Part shown: positions 49,517 through 58,311 of the stretch, piece after piece | Numbering within the stretch: the stretch's first letter is position 1 | How the letters are laid out: every line of letters begins with the position of its first letter | NCBI GenBank assembly: GCA_029245955.1 | Contig: JAQWOH010000010.1 | Coordinates: forward strand, 1 to 64,000 | DNA length: 64,000 nucleotides | Reading direction: 5' to 3' | Source: Fuerstiella sp. | Lineage (GTDB): Bacteria; Planctomycetota; Planctomycetia; Planctomycetales; Planctomycetaceae | Position numbers and translations under genes: made by a program | Notes under the pieces: generated by a model | Seen by the model: the letters and a program-made list of their open reading frames with translations, nothing else | The model's database searches: none | Told to the model about the DNA's origin: nothing

Positions 49517-49835
49517 GCGGAAACCTCAGGTGGAGGGATGGTAGAGCCGGGTACGTTTGATCGGGAAACAGATTGGCATGGCCGCCAACCTCGTTTACAG
49601 CCCACTATCATTGTCTGCATTTGTCCAGTCGGCAAGCCGGCAGCCCAAACAGAGAGATGTCTTCCCGTCTCCCCATTGTGCAGACCGGATAGCCCGGACA
49701 GTGGTCGGGCTATCCGGTGTTGTAGTTTCAGCTGCCCGCATTCTGCTTTTCTATGCCTGGCGTGGGGTGTACAAGAGCTGACGAAAGATCGGTGATCATG
49801 TTCTCATGTTTCAAATTCTGGTACAGAGCAGCGAA
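49517..49835. other. 319-bp region with an inverted repeat between divergent genes
   Basis: Separates the Tat-signal oxidoreductase (minus) from the decayed universal-stress-protein gene (plus). It should contain the oxidoreductase promoter. The only visible structure is the 13-bp inverted repeat at 49684-49718. Confidence 0.5.
49684..49718. repeat. Perfect 13-bp inverted repeat, 9-nt loop
   Basis: ACCGGATAGCCCG at 49684-49696 is exactly inverted at 49706-49718, followed on the plus strand by GTTGTAGTTT. GC-rich stem and downstream T-containing sequence would suit a weak terminator on the plus strand, although no plus-strand gene ends nearby. An operator for the minus-strand gene is an alternative. 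Confidence 0.82.
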
Positions 49836-50529
49836 ATGGCAGAGCCAGAAGCACCGGTATTTCATAGTCATCCCGCACAGTGAATTCTGCATCCGATGGA
49901 TTTGTCGCCAGATGCGGACCTGGCGTTTGGTCATTCCCTGCGAGTTGCACTCAGGAACAAGGCTCTGCTTTCTATTCTGTATGTGGCAGGGATACGAATG
50001 CCGAACGGGATTGATTTCCGGGCGTTCGGCAGTCGCCGAGCTCTAAGGCACCTCGCGCAGACGTTCCTGAAATCGGCGTTGGAATTGAAAAAGTGATCGC
50101 CGAAGAGCTTGGCATCGCTGGCGCCATCGCCGGTTTTGATATCAAACGTCCCGTCGATCTGCTGGTTCTTTCCACATGGAAGGTTGCAGTGGATTGTCGG
50201 CGTGGCTGAGGCCTTTGAAGCAGCAGCAGGCGGCGCGTAAACTGGAGGTCCCGACTTTGTCTGTTCCCGAAGATAGTCGCGGATGTGTCTCACTTTACAC
50301 CGGTGACGTCACAATGGACGAAGTGTTGTTTCCTGTCGACCATACCCCTGCCGGTGACTCAGCTATTGAACGATGCCTCCGCGCTGTTGCAGCTTTTGGT
50401 CATGAGAAATCGCGTCTGACATTATTGCAGACTGGTTCAGAATCGCAGTTTCCCGACGTGGAGGTATCGGCGTGGCCTTGTACGTTACACGCACCGTTCG
50501 CCGGGCAGTCCTGTGAAGGAGATTCTTAA
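49836..50529 (+). pseudogene. Decayed universal stress protein (UspA-family) gene
   Basis: ATG 49836 begins MAEPEAPVFHSHPAQ, then a TGA stop at 49881-49883, then ILHPMDLSPDADLAFGHSL and LSILYVAG, a clear UspA start. The next homologous part (VPEIGVGIEKVIAEELG to DLLVLSTW) lies in a different frame (about 50060-50170), and the last (SVPEDSRGCVSL, EVLFPVDHTPAGDSAIERCL) in the third frame from about 50176. One nonsense and two frameshift changes in a family-like order show a once intact two-domain Usp. Edges at the 3' end are approximate. Confidence 0.8.
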
Positions 50530-50748
50530 CGACCGTAAGATGTGACCACTGTCCCGTACCACAGTCTGGTTAGCCCCGGGACAATGATTTCAGGCGACAT
50601 AACTGCCTGGCCGGGGCGTCTCGACTACCCACGATCTTCAAGCCGCAGACTGTTCCCGATTATCGTACCTTTGGCGATGTTTATCGCATTCCGAGATCAG
50701 TCTCTTTTCCTGCTGTACCGTCAGGCATTCCCGGGTACGATCCATGTG

Positions 50749-53271
50749 ATGAAGACGCTTCAGCCCAAATTCTTAGCGACATGGCTGGCCTGTCTGCTGG
50801 CAACCGTGTGGACATTTGACTCAGCACACTCAGCACCGGCCGGTGGCGTTGAGTATTTTGAGAAACACATTCGTCCTCTTCTGGCCAAACATTGTTATTC
50901 CTGTCACTCGTCACGAGCAGGGAAACGTGAGGGCGGCCTGGCACTGGATACGCGATCTGGCTGGAATGTTGGCGGTGACAGTGGTTCGGCCGTTGTGCCT
51001 GAAAATGCAGACGCCAGTCTGTTGATTCAGGCTGTGCGGTACAAAGACCCTGACCGCCAAATGCCACCGGACAGAGCACTTCCGCAGGAGGCGATTGCAT
51101 TGCTGGAACGCTGGGTGCAGATGGGTGCTCCGGATCCTCGCGACCACGTGACGGAGGAAGTCACGCCGAGTGAGGATCCGTCGGATCCGATTGCTGGTCG
51201 AGAGCACTGGGCGTTTCAACCGCTGTCGCAGGAAGCGTTGCCTGCTGTTAAGGCGACTGACTGGCTGCAATCGACCATCGACACGTTCGTTATGTCAAAA
51301 CTGGAGCAGGCAAACCTGCGGCCGACTTGTGACGCTGACCGCCGAACACTTGTGCGGCGGGTCTATCTGCAACTGATTGGCCTTCCACCAACACCACAGC
51401 AGCTTAAAGCTTATCTTGAGGATGACGGGCCTGATGCGTTTGAGCGGCTGGTTGACCGGTTGCTGGATTCGCCAAGATTCGGGGAACGCTGGGGGCGACA
51501 CTGGCTGGATCTGGCCCGCTACGCCGATTCCAACGGCCTGGACGAAAACTTTCTGTTTCGCGAAGCGTGGCGATACCGCAACTGGGTTATCGATGCTGTA
51601 AACGCCGATGTGCCCTTCGACAGGTTCCTGCTTGAGCAGATCGCAGGTGATCTGCTGCCGCACGATTCAATCGAACAGCGAGACCGCCAGCGGATCGCGG
51701 CAGGTTTTCTGGTAATGGGCCCCAAAGTGCTGCTGGGGAACGATCCGAAAGAACGACGCATGGATGTCGCTGACGAACTGCTCGAAACAATTGGCCGAGC
51801 GGTGCTGGGGCAGACTCTGGGATGTGCCCGCTGCCATGATCACAAGTTTGATCCGGTTCCGACAGCCGACTACTACGCATTGGCCGGTATCTTTACGTCA
51901 ACGCAGGTCATGCAGCAGCGTTACATGCTGGGGCAGCAGCGAGTCATGGAACGCCTGGTCGGACTTGGCCCCGACGGTAATGCGCCCAACGATGCCTATG
52001 AAAGATATTGGCGCGAGAGGCCAAATTTGGTGGATAAACAGAAGCACGCCCGGTTGGCTCTGGAGTTGCTTGAAAAAGGTGACGTGGCCGCCTTTGATGC
52101 GTTCGTGGCCAAACATAAGAATGCTGTGGCAGAAGCAGCAGCAGACACAAAGCAGCCAACAGAACAGCGTATCTCGGCCCAGAAGATGTTCGTGGCAGAC
52201 GTGGACGCAGCGGTAGCCAAACCACCGGCGATTCCGCCGCGAGCCATGATTCCTGCCGACGAAGACAAACCGGCTGACGAATCCATCCGACTGGCAGGAC
52301 AGTTTAATCGGCTGGGCGAAAAAGTGCCGCGCGGGTTTTTGAGTGTGATCAACGATGACGCCGTCGAGATTGCCGAAGGACAGAGCGGCAGACTGGAACT
52401 GGCTCGCTGGCTGACGGATGTCCATGACGGGGCCGGCCGACTTGCTGCCCGAGTGCTTGCCAACCGAGTATGGCATCATCTTATCGGACGCGGCATCGTC
52501 AGAACGGTGGATAACTTCGGACGCACCGGCGAAGCCCCCAGTCATCCGGAACTGTTGGATCACCTGGCTCGCGAAGTGATCGATTCCGGCTGGTCTTTGA
52601 AATCTCTGGTGCGGAGAATCATTCTGAGTCGGACGTTTGCCATGAGCAGTCATCACGATAACGCCAGTCACGGGGTGGACCCGGAAAATCGTCTGCTCTG
52701 GAGAGCTCACCGACGTCGTCTGACGCCCGAAGCACTAAGAGATGCAATGCTGCTGGCAGCCGGAACGCTGGATGTTACGCCGATGGGTTCCACGGTGTCC
52801 TATCTCGGAGATCAGGCCACTGCCGTCGGGGAGAACAAGAATCGAAGGCGCACCGATTTTCTGTGTCGTAGTGTTTTCCTGCCGGTGATTCGAAACGATC
52901 TGCCCGAGCTGTTCGATGTGTTTGACTTCGCGGACCCGCACGCGGCAACCGGCATGCGACCGCAGACAATGGTCGCGACACAGGGGTTATTCATGCTGAA
53001 CGATGCCCAGGTGATGGACGCCGCTGAAGCTGCTGCTCGACAGCTGCTCGACGACGAATCGTCTGAAGATTCTGGTACGAAGATGGATCGTCTGTTTGAA
53101 CTTGTTCTGAATGAAGTTCCCACGGCGGAAGAACGAGACGAATTGCTGACGTTTATCAGCGAAACTCGGGAAAGTCTCAGCGACGACAACAACGCGGATG
53201 CCGATATTCAGGTGTGGTCGATGGTTTGCCACGCCCTGTTCGCATCCAGCCGTTTTCAGATAGTGGAGTAA
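50749..53271 (+). CDS. PSCyt1-DUF1549-DUF1553 (PSD1) protein
   Basis: Exported 840-aa protein (signal after ATG 50749, MKTLQPKFLATWLACLLATV). Haem motif CYSCH at 49-53 in PSCyt1, GERWGRHWLDLAR and CARCHDHKFDP in DUF1549, then a charged helical linker and DUF1553 (RLELARWLTD, RLLWRAHRRRLTPEALRD, ending LFASSRFQIVE). It lacks the golvesin-like insertion of the 27681-30524 gene. The DUF1501 partner starts 3 bp after its stop. The upstream frame reaches 50542 but adds no signal-like sequence. Confidence 0.93.
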   Translation: MKTLQPKFLATWLACLLATVWTFDSAHSAPAGGVEYFEKHIRPLLAKHCYSCHSSRAGKREGGLALDTRSGWNVGGDSGSAVVPENADASLLIQAVRYKDPDRQMPPDRALPQEAIALLERWVQMGAPDPRDHVTEEVTPSEDPSDPIAGREHWAFQPLSQEALPAVKATDWLQSTIDTFVMSKLEQANLRPTCDADRRTLVRRVYLQLIGLPPTPQQLKAYLEDDGPDAFERLVDRLLDSPRFGERWGRHWLDLARYADSNGLDENFLFREAWRYRNWVIDAVNADVPFDRFLLEQIAGDLLPHDSIEQRDRQRIAAGFLVMGPKVLLGNDPKERRMDVADELLETIGRAVLGQTLGCARCHDHKFDPVPTADYYALAGIFTSTQVMQQRYMLGQQRVMERLVGLGPDGNAPNDAYERYWRERPNLVDKQKHARLALELLEKGDVAAFDAFVAKHKNAVAEAAADTKQPTEQRISAQKMFVADVDAAVAKPPAIPPRAMIPADEDKPADESIRLAGQFNRLGEKVPRGFLSVINDDAVEIAEGQSGRLELARWLTDVHDGAGRLAARVLANRVWHHLIGRGIVRTVDNFGRTGEAPSHPELLDHLAREVIDSGWSLKSLVRRIILSRTFAMSSHHDNASHGVDPENRLLWRAHRRRLTPEALRDAMLLAAGTLDVTPMGSTVSYLGDQATAVGENKNRRRTDFLCRSVFLPVIRNDLPELFDVFDFADPHAATGMRPQTMVATQGLFMLNDAQVMDAAEAAARQLLDDESSEDSGTKMDRLFELVLNEVPTAEERDELLTFISETRESLSDDNNADADIQVWSMVCHALFASSRFQIVE

Positions 53272-53274
53272 GTG

Positions 53275-54690
53275 ATGAGATGTCATCAATTCATTCCCAC
53301 GGTCACACGGCGTGACATGCTGCGGGCGAGTGCGGGCGGTTTCGGTCAGCTGGCGTTTGCGGCAATGGCCGCGCAGCGTACCGCAGCAGACACATCACAA
53401 GCGCACGGATCTTCGCTGCCTCTGTCTCATATTCCGGCCCGCGCGAAACGCGTTATCTTTCTGTTCATGTGGGGCGGACCAAGTCATGTTGATCTGTTCG
53501 ATCCGAAGCCCGCGTTGAACGCAGAATCCGGCAAGCTGTTGTCCGGAAAATCGATCGGCATCGATCGCGATCGGCTGGGTACCGCGCTGGGGTCACCGTT
53601 CAGGTTCGCGCAATACGGTGACAGTGGCATCTGGATGAGCGAACTGTTCCCGCATCTGTCCCGACAGGCGGATCGCCTGTGTGTCGTTCGGTCACTGCAC
53701 ACCGAAGGCAGTGCGCACGGCGAAGCGCTGCTGCGGTTGCACACGGGACAGGCGAATCTGGTGCGGCCCAGTGTTGGAGCATGGGTGAGCTATGGGCTGG
53801 GGTGTGAAAGTGACAGTCTGCCGGCTTTTATTACAATTTCGCCACCTCGTGGACATGGAGGTGTGCAGAATTACGGAAATGCGTTTCTGCCCGCCCTGCA
53901 CCAGGGGACAGCGATTGGGTCCGCTGAGACCCCAATTACGCAGGCGACGGTGTCCAATCTCGGCAACAAGCAGCTGACATCGGATCTGCAGCGGAAGCAA
54001 CTGAGTCTGATCCAGTCACTGAACAAGCGGCACTTGCGCAACGCCGGGGAGGACCAGCAGATTGAAGGGCTGATCGCCAACTACGAACTGGCCTTTCGCA
54101 TGCAGTCGACGATGCCGCAGATCATGAATCTGGCCGATGAATCCAAATCAACGCTTGATCTTTACGGTATTGATTCAGAACCGACCGACAACTTTGGTCG
54201 TCAGTGTCTGCTGGCGCGCAAGTTCGCGGAAAGCGGTGTACGATACATTCAGGTCTCAACCAATTATACCTGGGACCACCACCAGAAAGTAGAGGCCGGT
54301 CACATCACTGAATCGGCGAAAGTCGACCGTCCGATCGCCGGCCTGCTGGAAGATCTGGCGAGACGCGGAATGCTGGAGGACACGCTGGTCGTGTGGGGCG
54401 CCGAATTCGGTCGTACGCCGATGGTCGAAAACGGCGACGGCCGCAACCACCATCCTCAGGGATTCACGATGTGGCTGGCCGGAGGCGGCGCCCGCGGTGG
54501 ACTGACGTACGGTGCAACAGACGACTTCGGCTACGCCCCGATCGAAAACCCCGTCCATATGCACGACCTGCACGCAACAATGCTGTACGCGCTGGGACTC
54601 GATCACGAACAGCTGACCTATCGTCATGCCGGCCGCGACTTCCGCCTGACAGACGTGTATGGCAACATCGTGCGCGACATCCTGACGTAG
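53275..54690 (+). CDS. DUF1501 protein, Tat-type signal
   Basis: A 471-aa DUF1501 protein with TRRDMLRASAGGFGQLAF at the N-terminus. Family stretches include RVIFLFMWGGPSHVDLFDPKP, VVRSLHTEGSAHGEA, VWGAEFGRTPMVE, GRNHHPQGF and MHDLHATMLYALG, as in the 26254-27678 gene. ATG 53275 follows the PSD1 stop by three bases; a GTG at 53272 is the alternative. The pair duplicates the PSD1/DUF1501 module seen earlier in the window. Confidence 0.93.
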   Translation: MRCHQFIPTVTRRDMLRASAGGFGQLAFAAMAAQRTAADTSQAHGSSLPLSHIPARAKRVIFLFMWGGPSHVDLFDPKPALNAESGKLLSGKSIGIDRDRLGTALGSPFRFAQYGDSGIWMSELFPHLSRQADRLCVVRSLHTEGSAHGEALLRLHTGQANLVRPSVGAWVSYGLGCESDSLPAFITISPPRGHGGVQNYGNAFLPALHQGTAIGSAETPITQATVSNLGNKQLTSDLQRKQLSLIQSLNKRHLRNAGEDQQIEGLIANYELAFRMQSTMPQIMNLADESKSTLDLYGIDSEPTDNFGRQCLLARKFAESGVRYIQVSTNYTWDHHQKVEAGHITESAKVDRPIAGLLEDLARRGMLEDTLVVWGAEFGRTPMVENGDGRNHHPQGFTMWLAGGGARGGLTYGATDDFGYAPIENPVHMHDLHATMLYALGLDHEQLTYRHAGRDFRLTDVYGNIVRDILT

Positions 54691-55041
54691 CGGAGCAGGC
54701 AACAGGAGTACAGTGAATTCACACCGTGAGAATCGGTATTGGATCGTTCGGCCACGGCCTCTTGTACCTGCGGTACTCAGAGGTTGTGAGCAACCAGGGC
54801 CACCCGCTGTCGTTTGCTCGCGGGGCGTTGCCCCGCGCTGCCGTGATCAGTACGAAGCACTGGTTAACCTGCCAATCGAGCGTGTCCTTACTTTTGTACC
54901 TGTGCCGGACTCGAGAGGTTCCTGACTACTGACGTTCGATTGCAACAATCGCATTCTCAGGCGAAGAGGGCGTGGACGACTGAAGCCTGAAAAACGATTT
55001 TTCAGGACAACCATACGCATGTTTTTCGGGATTTCCGGGAT
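54691..55041. other. 351-bp convergent intergenic region
   Basis: Lies between the ends of the DUF1501 gene (plus) and dnaE2 (minus). No convincing gene. It contains the AT-rich hairpin at 54986-55006. Confidence 0.55.
54986..55006. terminator. Bidirectional terminator candidate
   Basis: Perfect 9-bp stem CCTGAAAAA/TTTTTCAGG around a 3-nt loop. Located 36 bp past the dnaE2 stop and between convergent genes, so it can end transcription from either side; the U-rich arm substitutes for a separate T-tract. Confidence 0.72.
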
Positions 55042-58000
55042 TCAGCGAAAATCTCGCGACCGCGATTCCAGCCGTTCCAGCATTTCCGACACGTCGTCCA
55101 GTCGATCACAAACGACATGAATCACGTCGCCTTCCCGCTGCAGCCGTCCGGAAGCCATCAGTACCGTTGCAAAACGAGCCGTCTGCCGAAAACGCTGCCA
55201 GATATTGGGGTAGATCACCAGGTTCGCAATCCCGGTTTCGTCTTCCAGAGTCATAAACGTAATGCCCGCTGCTGTCTGAGGTCGCTGCCGCATAAGAACG
55301 AGTCCCGCTACCTTCACTCGACGATCAGGTGTGTGTTCGGCAAGGTCGGCAGCTGAGATCGCCCGCAGCTGAGTTAGTTGTTCTCGCAGAAATGACACAG
55401 GATGCTGTTTCAGCGAAAGTCCGGCGGTCGCGTAGTCCTGGACAACACTGTCCTGTTCTGACATCGTTGGCAGATGTGGATTGGTCTCATCTGCCAACGG
55501 TCCATCCAGGTCTTTGAACAGCGGCATCGCCTGTTGCACAGGCAATGATTTCCATAATGCGTCCCGTCGATTGATGTCCAGCGCTGCAAATGCGTCCGCT
55601 CGTGCCAGCTGCTGCAGTGCGATGCGTCCGAGTTTTGTACGTCTGGAAAAGTCGTCGAAGGATCTGAAGGCTCCACCGCTGGCCCGGGCATCTTCAATCG
55701 CGACCGCGTGTTCCTGAGAGAATCCTCGCAGCAGGCGAAAACCAAGTCGCAGGCTGTGGTTTTCGTCGTGATGATCCAGCGGCACATGCTGCGTTGCCGC
55801 AGTCTCATCAGCAACAGCATCATCCAGCGGTTCAAGCGTGCAGTCCCAGTTACTGAAGTTGATGTTCACGGGGCTGACATGCACTCCGTGTTCACGAGCG
55901 TCCCGGATCAGCTGAGCCGGCGCATAGAACCCCATCGGCTGACTGTTGACCAATGCGGCTGCGAACACAGCCGGGTGATAGCGCTTCAGCCAGGCGGACA
56001 CGTATACCAGCAGCGCGAAGCTGGCAGCGTGTGATTCCGGAAAGCCATACTCACCAAAACCGCTGATCTGTTTGAAGACGCGTTCAGCGAAGTCCTTGTC
56101 GTATCCGTTGGACAGCATGCCATCGACCAGCTTGCGCTGAAACTGCTCAATGACGCCCGTCTTCCGCCACGCACCCATCGCCCGCCGCAGCTGGTCGGCT
56201 TCGCCGGGGGTGAATCCGGCTGCGACGATGGCCAGTCGCATCGCCTGTTCCTGGAAGATGGGGATGCCAAGAGTTTTGTGCAGCACGGAGCGAAGGACTT
56301 TGTTGGGATACTCAATCGGTTCTTTGCCGTTGCGGCGTCGCAGATAGGGATGAACCATGTCACCCTGAATCGGTCCCGGTCGAACGATGGCGACTTCGAT
56401 AACCAGATCGTAGAAGCAATGCGGTCTCAGCCGGGGCAGCATGCTCATCTGAGCACGACTTTCGATCTGGAAAATACCGACAGTATCTGCCGCGCTGATC
56501 ATGTCGTAGACGGCGATATCTTCTGACGGTACATTTGCGAGCGTTAGTTTCCGGCCGTGATGCAGCTTAACCATTTCAAAGCAGCGACGGATGCAGCTGA
56601 GCATGCCCAGCGCCAGACAGTCGACTTTCAGCAGGCCCAGAGCATCGAGATCGTTCTTGTCCCATTGAATCACTGTCCGGCCAGGCATTGCCGCATTTTC
56701 GATGGGGACCAGCTCACATAACGGGCCCCGCGACATCACCATGCCGCCGACGTGCTGAGACAGGTGTCGTGGAAAACCAAGCAGCGTATCGACCAGTTTG
56801 ATCAGTCTTCGGCCGAGTAGCGAATTCGGATCGATACCGCCTTCGCGGATGCGTTCCGGCATTTGTTCTGACTGATCCACGTGTTCCAGCTGAGACGTCA
56901 GTTTGTCGATACGGTCATTGGACAACGCCAGCGTCTTTGCCACATCGCGAACGGCTGACCGCGGCCGATAAGTAATCACGACGCCTGTCATGCCTGCTCG
57001 TTCACGACCATAGCGCTCGTACAGATACTGCAGCACCTCTTCGCGGCGTTCGTGTTCGAAGTCAACGTCAATGTCCGGTGCCTCATCGCGTTCTTTGCTT
57101 ATGAATCGTTCGAACAGAACGTCGATACGGTCCGGGTCAACAGAGGTGACTCCCAGGCAAAAGCAAATCACAGAGTTCGCGGCACTGCCACGGCCCTGGC
57201 ACAGAATTCCCCGAGACCGCGCAAATCGCACAAGATCGTAGACGGTCAGGAAATAGGCTTCGTATTTCATCTCGCCGATCAGCGACAATTCGTGCTGGAT
57301 CAGGCGGACGACCTTTTCCGGTACGCCATCGGGGTATCGTTTCTTTGCACCCTGCCATGTCAGAGCGGCCAGGTGTTTCTGCAGCGTGGATCCGTCCGGA
57401 ACCAGTTCTTCCGGATACTCGTACCGCAGTTCATCCAGAGAAAATTCACACCGGTCTGCTATTTCAACGGTTCGCTGCAGCAGTTCCGTACGTTGTTCGA
57501 ACAGCTGCAGCAGATCCGATGTCGATTTCAAATACCGTTCGCCGTTCGGGTGCAGCTCGTGGCCCAGAGACTGCAGAGTTGCGCTGCACCGGATTGCAGT
57601 CATGACATCATGCAGCGGTCGTCGCTGAGTTATGTGGTAATGCACGTCATTGGCCACTGCCAGCGACACGTTCAATCGGTTACATAATTCTGTCCAGCGA
57701 TGTAGTCTGGCCCGATCATTCCCGCCAAGATGCAGCTCCGCCAGCGCATAGCAGCGGTCGCCAAACACAGACTGGCAGCGAATCAGCTGTTCTGCGGGAA
57801 TTTCACTTCTGACATCCGACTGAAACGTACCGGCGTAGCGCTGCTGACTTTCTGTCGACAGAGGAACGCAGCACAGCAGTCCTTCGTTGCATTCGACAAT
57901 GTCGGCAAACGTAAGGCGGCACTCCCCTTTGGGCGCCCGACGACGTCCGATGGTAATCAGCTGAGACAATCGACCGTAGGCCGCTCGGTCGGTGGCCAGC

Positions 58001-58305
58001 AGTAATACCGCCGGCCCGTCGGTTGGAACAATTTCGGCACCGACCAGCAGTTTCAGGCCCGCTTTCTTTGCGGCCACGTGGGCCCGGACTACGCCGGCAA
58101 GGCTGTTGCGATCTGTGACTGCCAACGCGCGATAGCCCTGGCTTTTTGCTGTGGCAACCAGTTCGTCCGCGTGAGATGCACCTTCCAGGAACGAAAAGTT
58201 TGTCCGGCAATGCAGCTCGGCATACGGCTGGCCGAGCGGCTCGGACGGAGGAAGATCCGGAGGCGGTCGTCGAACGGGTTGTTGATATTCCGGTATTTCC
58301 GGCAC
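55042..58305 (-). CDS. dnaE2: Error-prone DNA polymerase DnaE2
   Basis: C-family polymerase alpha-subunit paralogue used in damage-induced mutagenesis (1087 aa). PHP domain at the N-terminus (ELHCRTNFSFLEGASHADEL), catalytic Asp pair in PDIDVDFEHERREE, HxxH/thumb regions, GAWRKTG, and a C-terminal OB domain (RVKVAGLVLMRQRPQTA). It lacks the clamp-binding end of the replicative DnaE. GTG start at 58305. It follows an aminotransferase by six bases; the usual partners imuA/imuB are not in the window, so it may be regulated differently. No LexA box was identified. Confidence 0.94.
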   Translation of the reverse strand: MPEIPEYQQPVRRPPPDLPPSEPLGQPYAELHCRTNFSFLEGASHADELVATAKSQGYRALAVTDRNSLAGVVRAHVAAKKAGLKLLVGAEIVPTDGPAVLLLATDRAAYGRLSQLITIGRRRAPKGECRLTFADIVECNEGLLCCVPLSTESQQRYAGTFQSDVRSEIPAEQLIRCQSVFGDRCYALAELHLGGNDRARLHRWTELCNRLNVSLAVANDVHYHITQRRPLHDVMTAIRCSATLQSLGHELHPNGERYLKSTSDLLQLFEQRTELLQRTVEIADRCEFSLDELRYEYPEELVPDGSTLQKHLAALTWQGAKKRYPDGVPEKVVRLIQHELSLIGEMKYEAYFLTVYDLVRFARSRGILCQGRGSAANSVICFCLGVTSVDPDRIDVLFERFISKERDEAPDIDVDFEHERREEVLQYLYERYGRERAGMTGVVITYRPRSAVRDVAKTLALSNDRIDKLTSQLEHVDQSEQMPERIREGGIDPNSLLGRRLIKLVDTLLGFPRHLSQHVGGMVMSRGPLCELVPIENAAMPGRTVIQWDKNDLDALGLLKVDCLALGMLSCIRRCFEMVKLHHGRKLTLANVPSEDIAVYDMISAADTVGIFQIESRAQMSMLPRLRPHCFYDLVIEVAIVRPGPIQGDMVHPYLRRRNGKEPIEYPNKVLRSVLHKTLGIPIFQEQAMRLAIVAAGFTPGEADQLRRAMGAWRKTGVIEQFQRKLVDGMLSNGYDKDFAERVFKQISGFGEYGFPESHAASFALLVYVSAWLKRYHPAVFAAALVNSQPMGFYAPAQLIRDAREHGVHVSPVNINFSNWDCTLEPLDDAVADETAATQHVPLDHHDENHSLRLGFRLLRGFSQEHAVAIEDARASGGAFRSFDDFSRRTKLGRIALQQLARADAFAALDINRRDALWKSLPVQQAMPLFKDLDGPLADETNPHLPTMSEQDSVVQDYATAGLSLKQHPVSFLREQLTQLRAISAADLAEHTPDRRVKVAGLVLMRQRPQTAAGITFMTLEDETGIANLVIYPNIWQRFRQTARFATVLMASGRLQREGDVIHVVCDRLDDVSEMLERLESRSRDFR

Positions 58306-58311
58306 GATTTT

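Noticed and set aside
49836-49858. Possible degenerate third REP-like arm (GGCAGAGCCAGAAGCACC)
   Set aside because: Only about half of the arm matches and there is no inverted partner; it lies in the decayed Usp start codon region, so chance is likely.
43848-54690. A defence or toxin-antitoxin system in the 43-55 kb region
   Set aside because: All intact genes are sulfatases, Gfo/Idh/MocA, PSD1 or DUF1501; no nuclease, methyltransferase, TIR, SIR2, Toll or helicase set occurs, and short frames there are pseudogene fragments.
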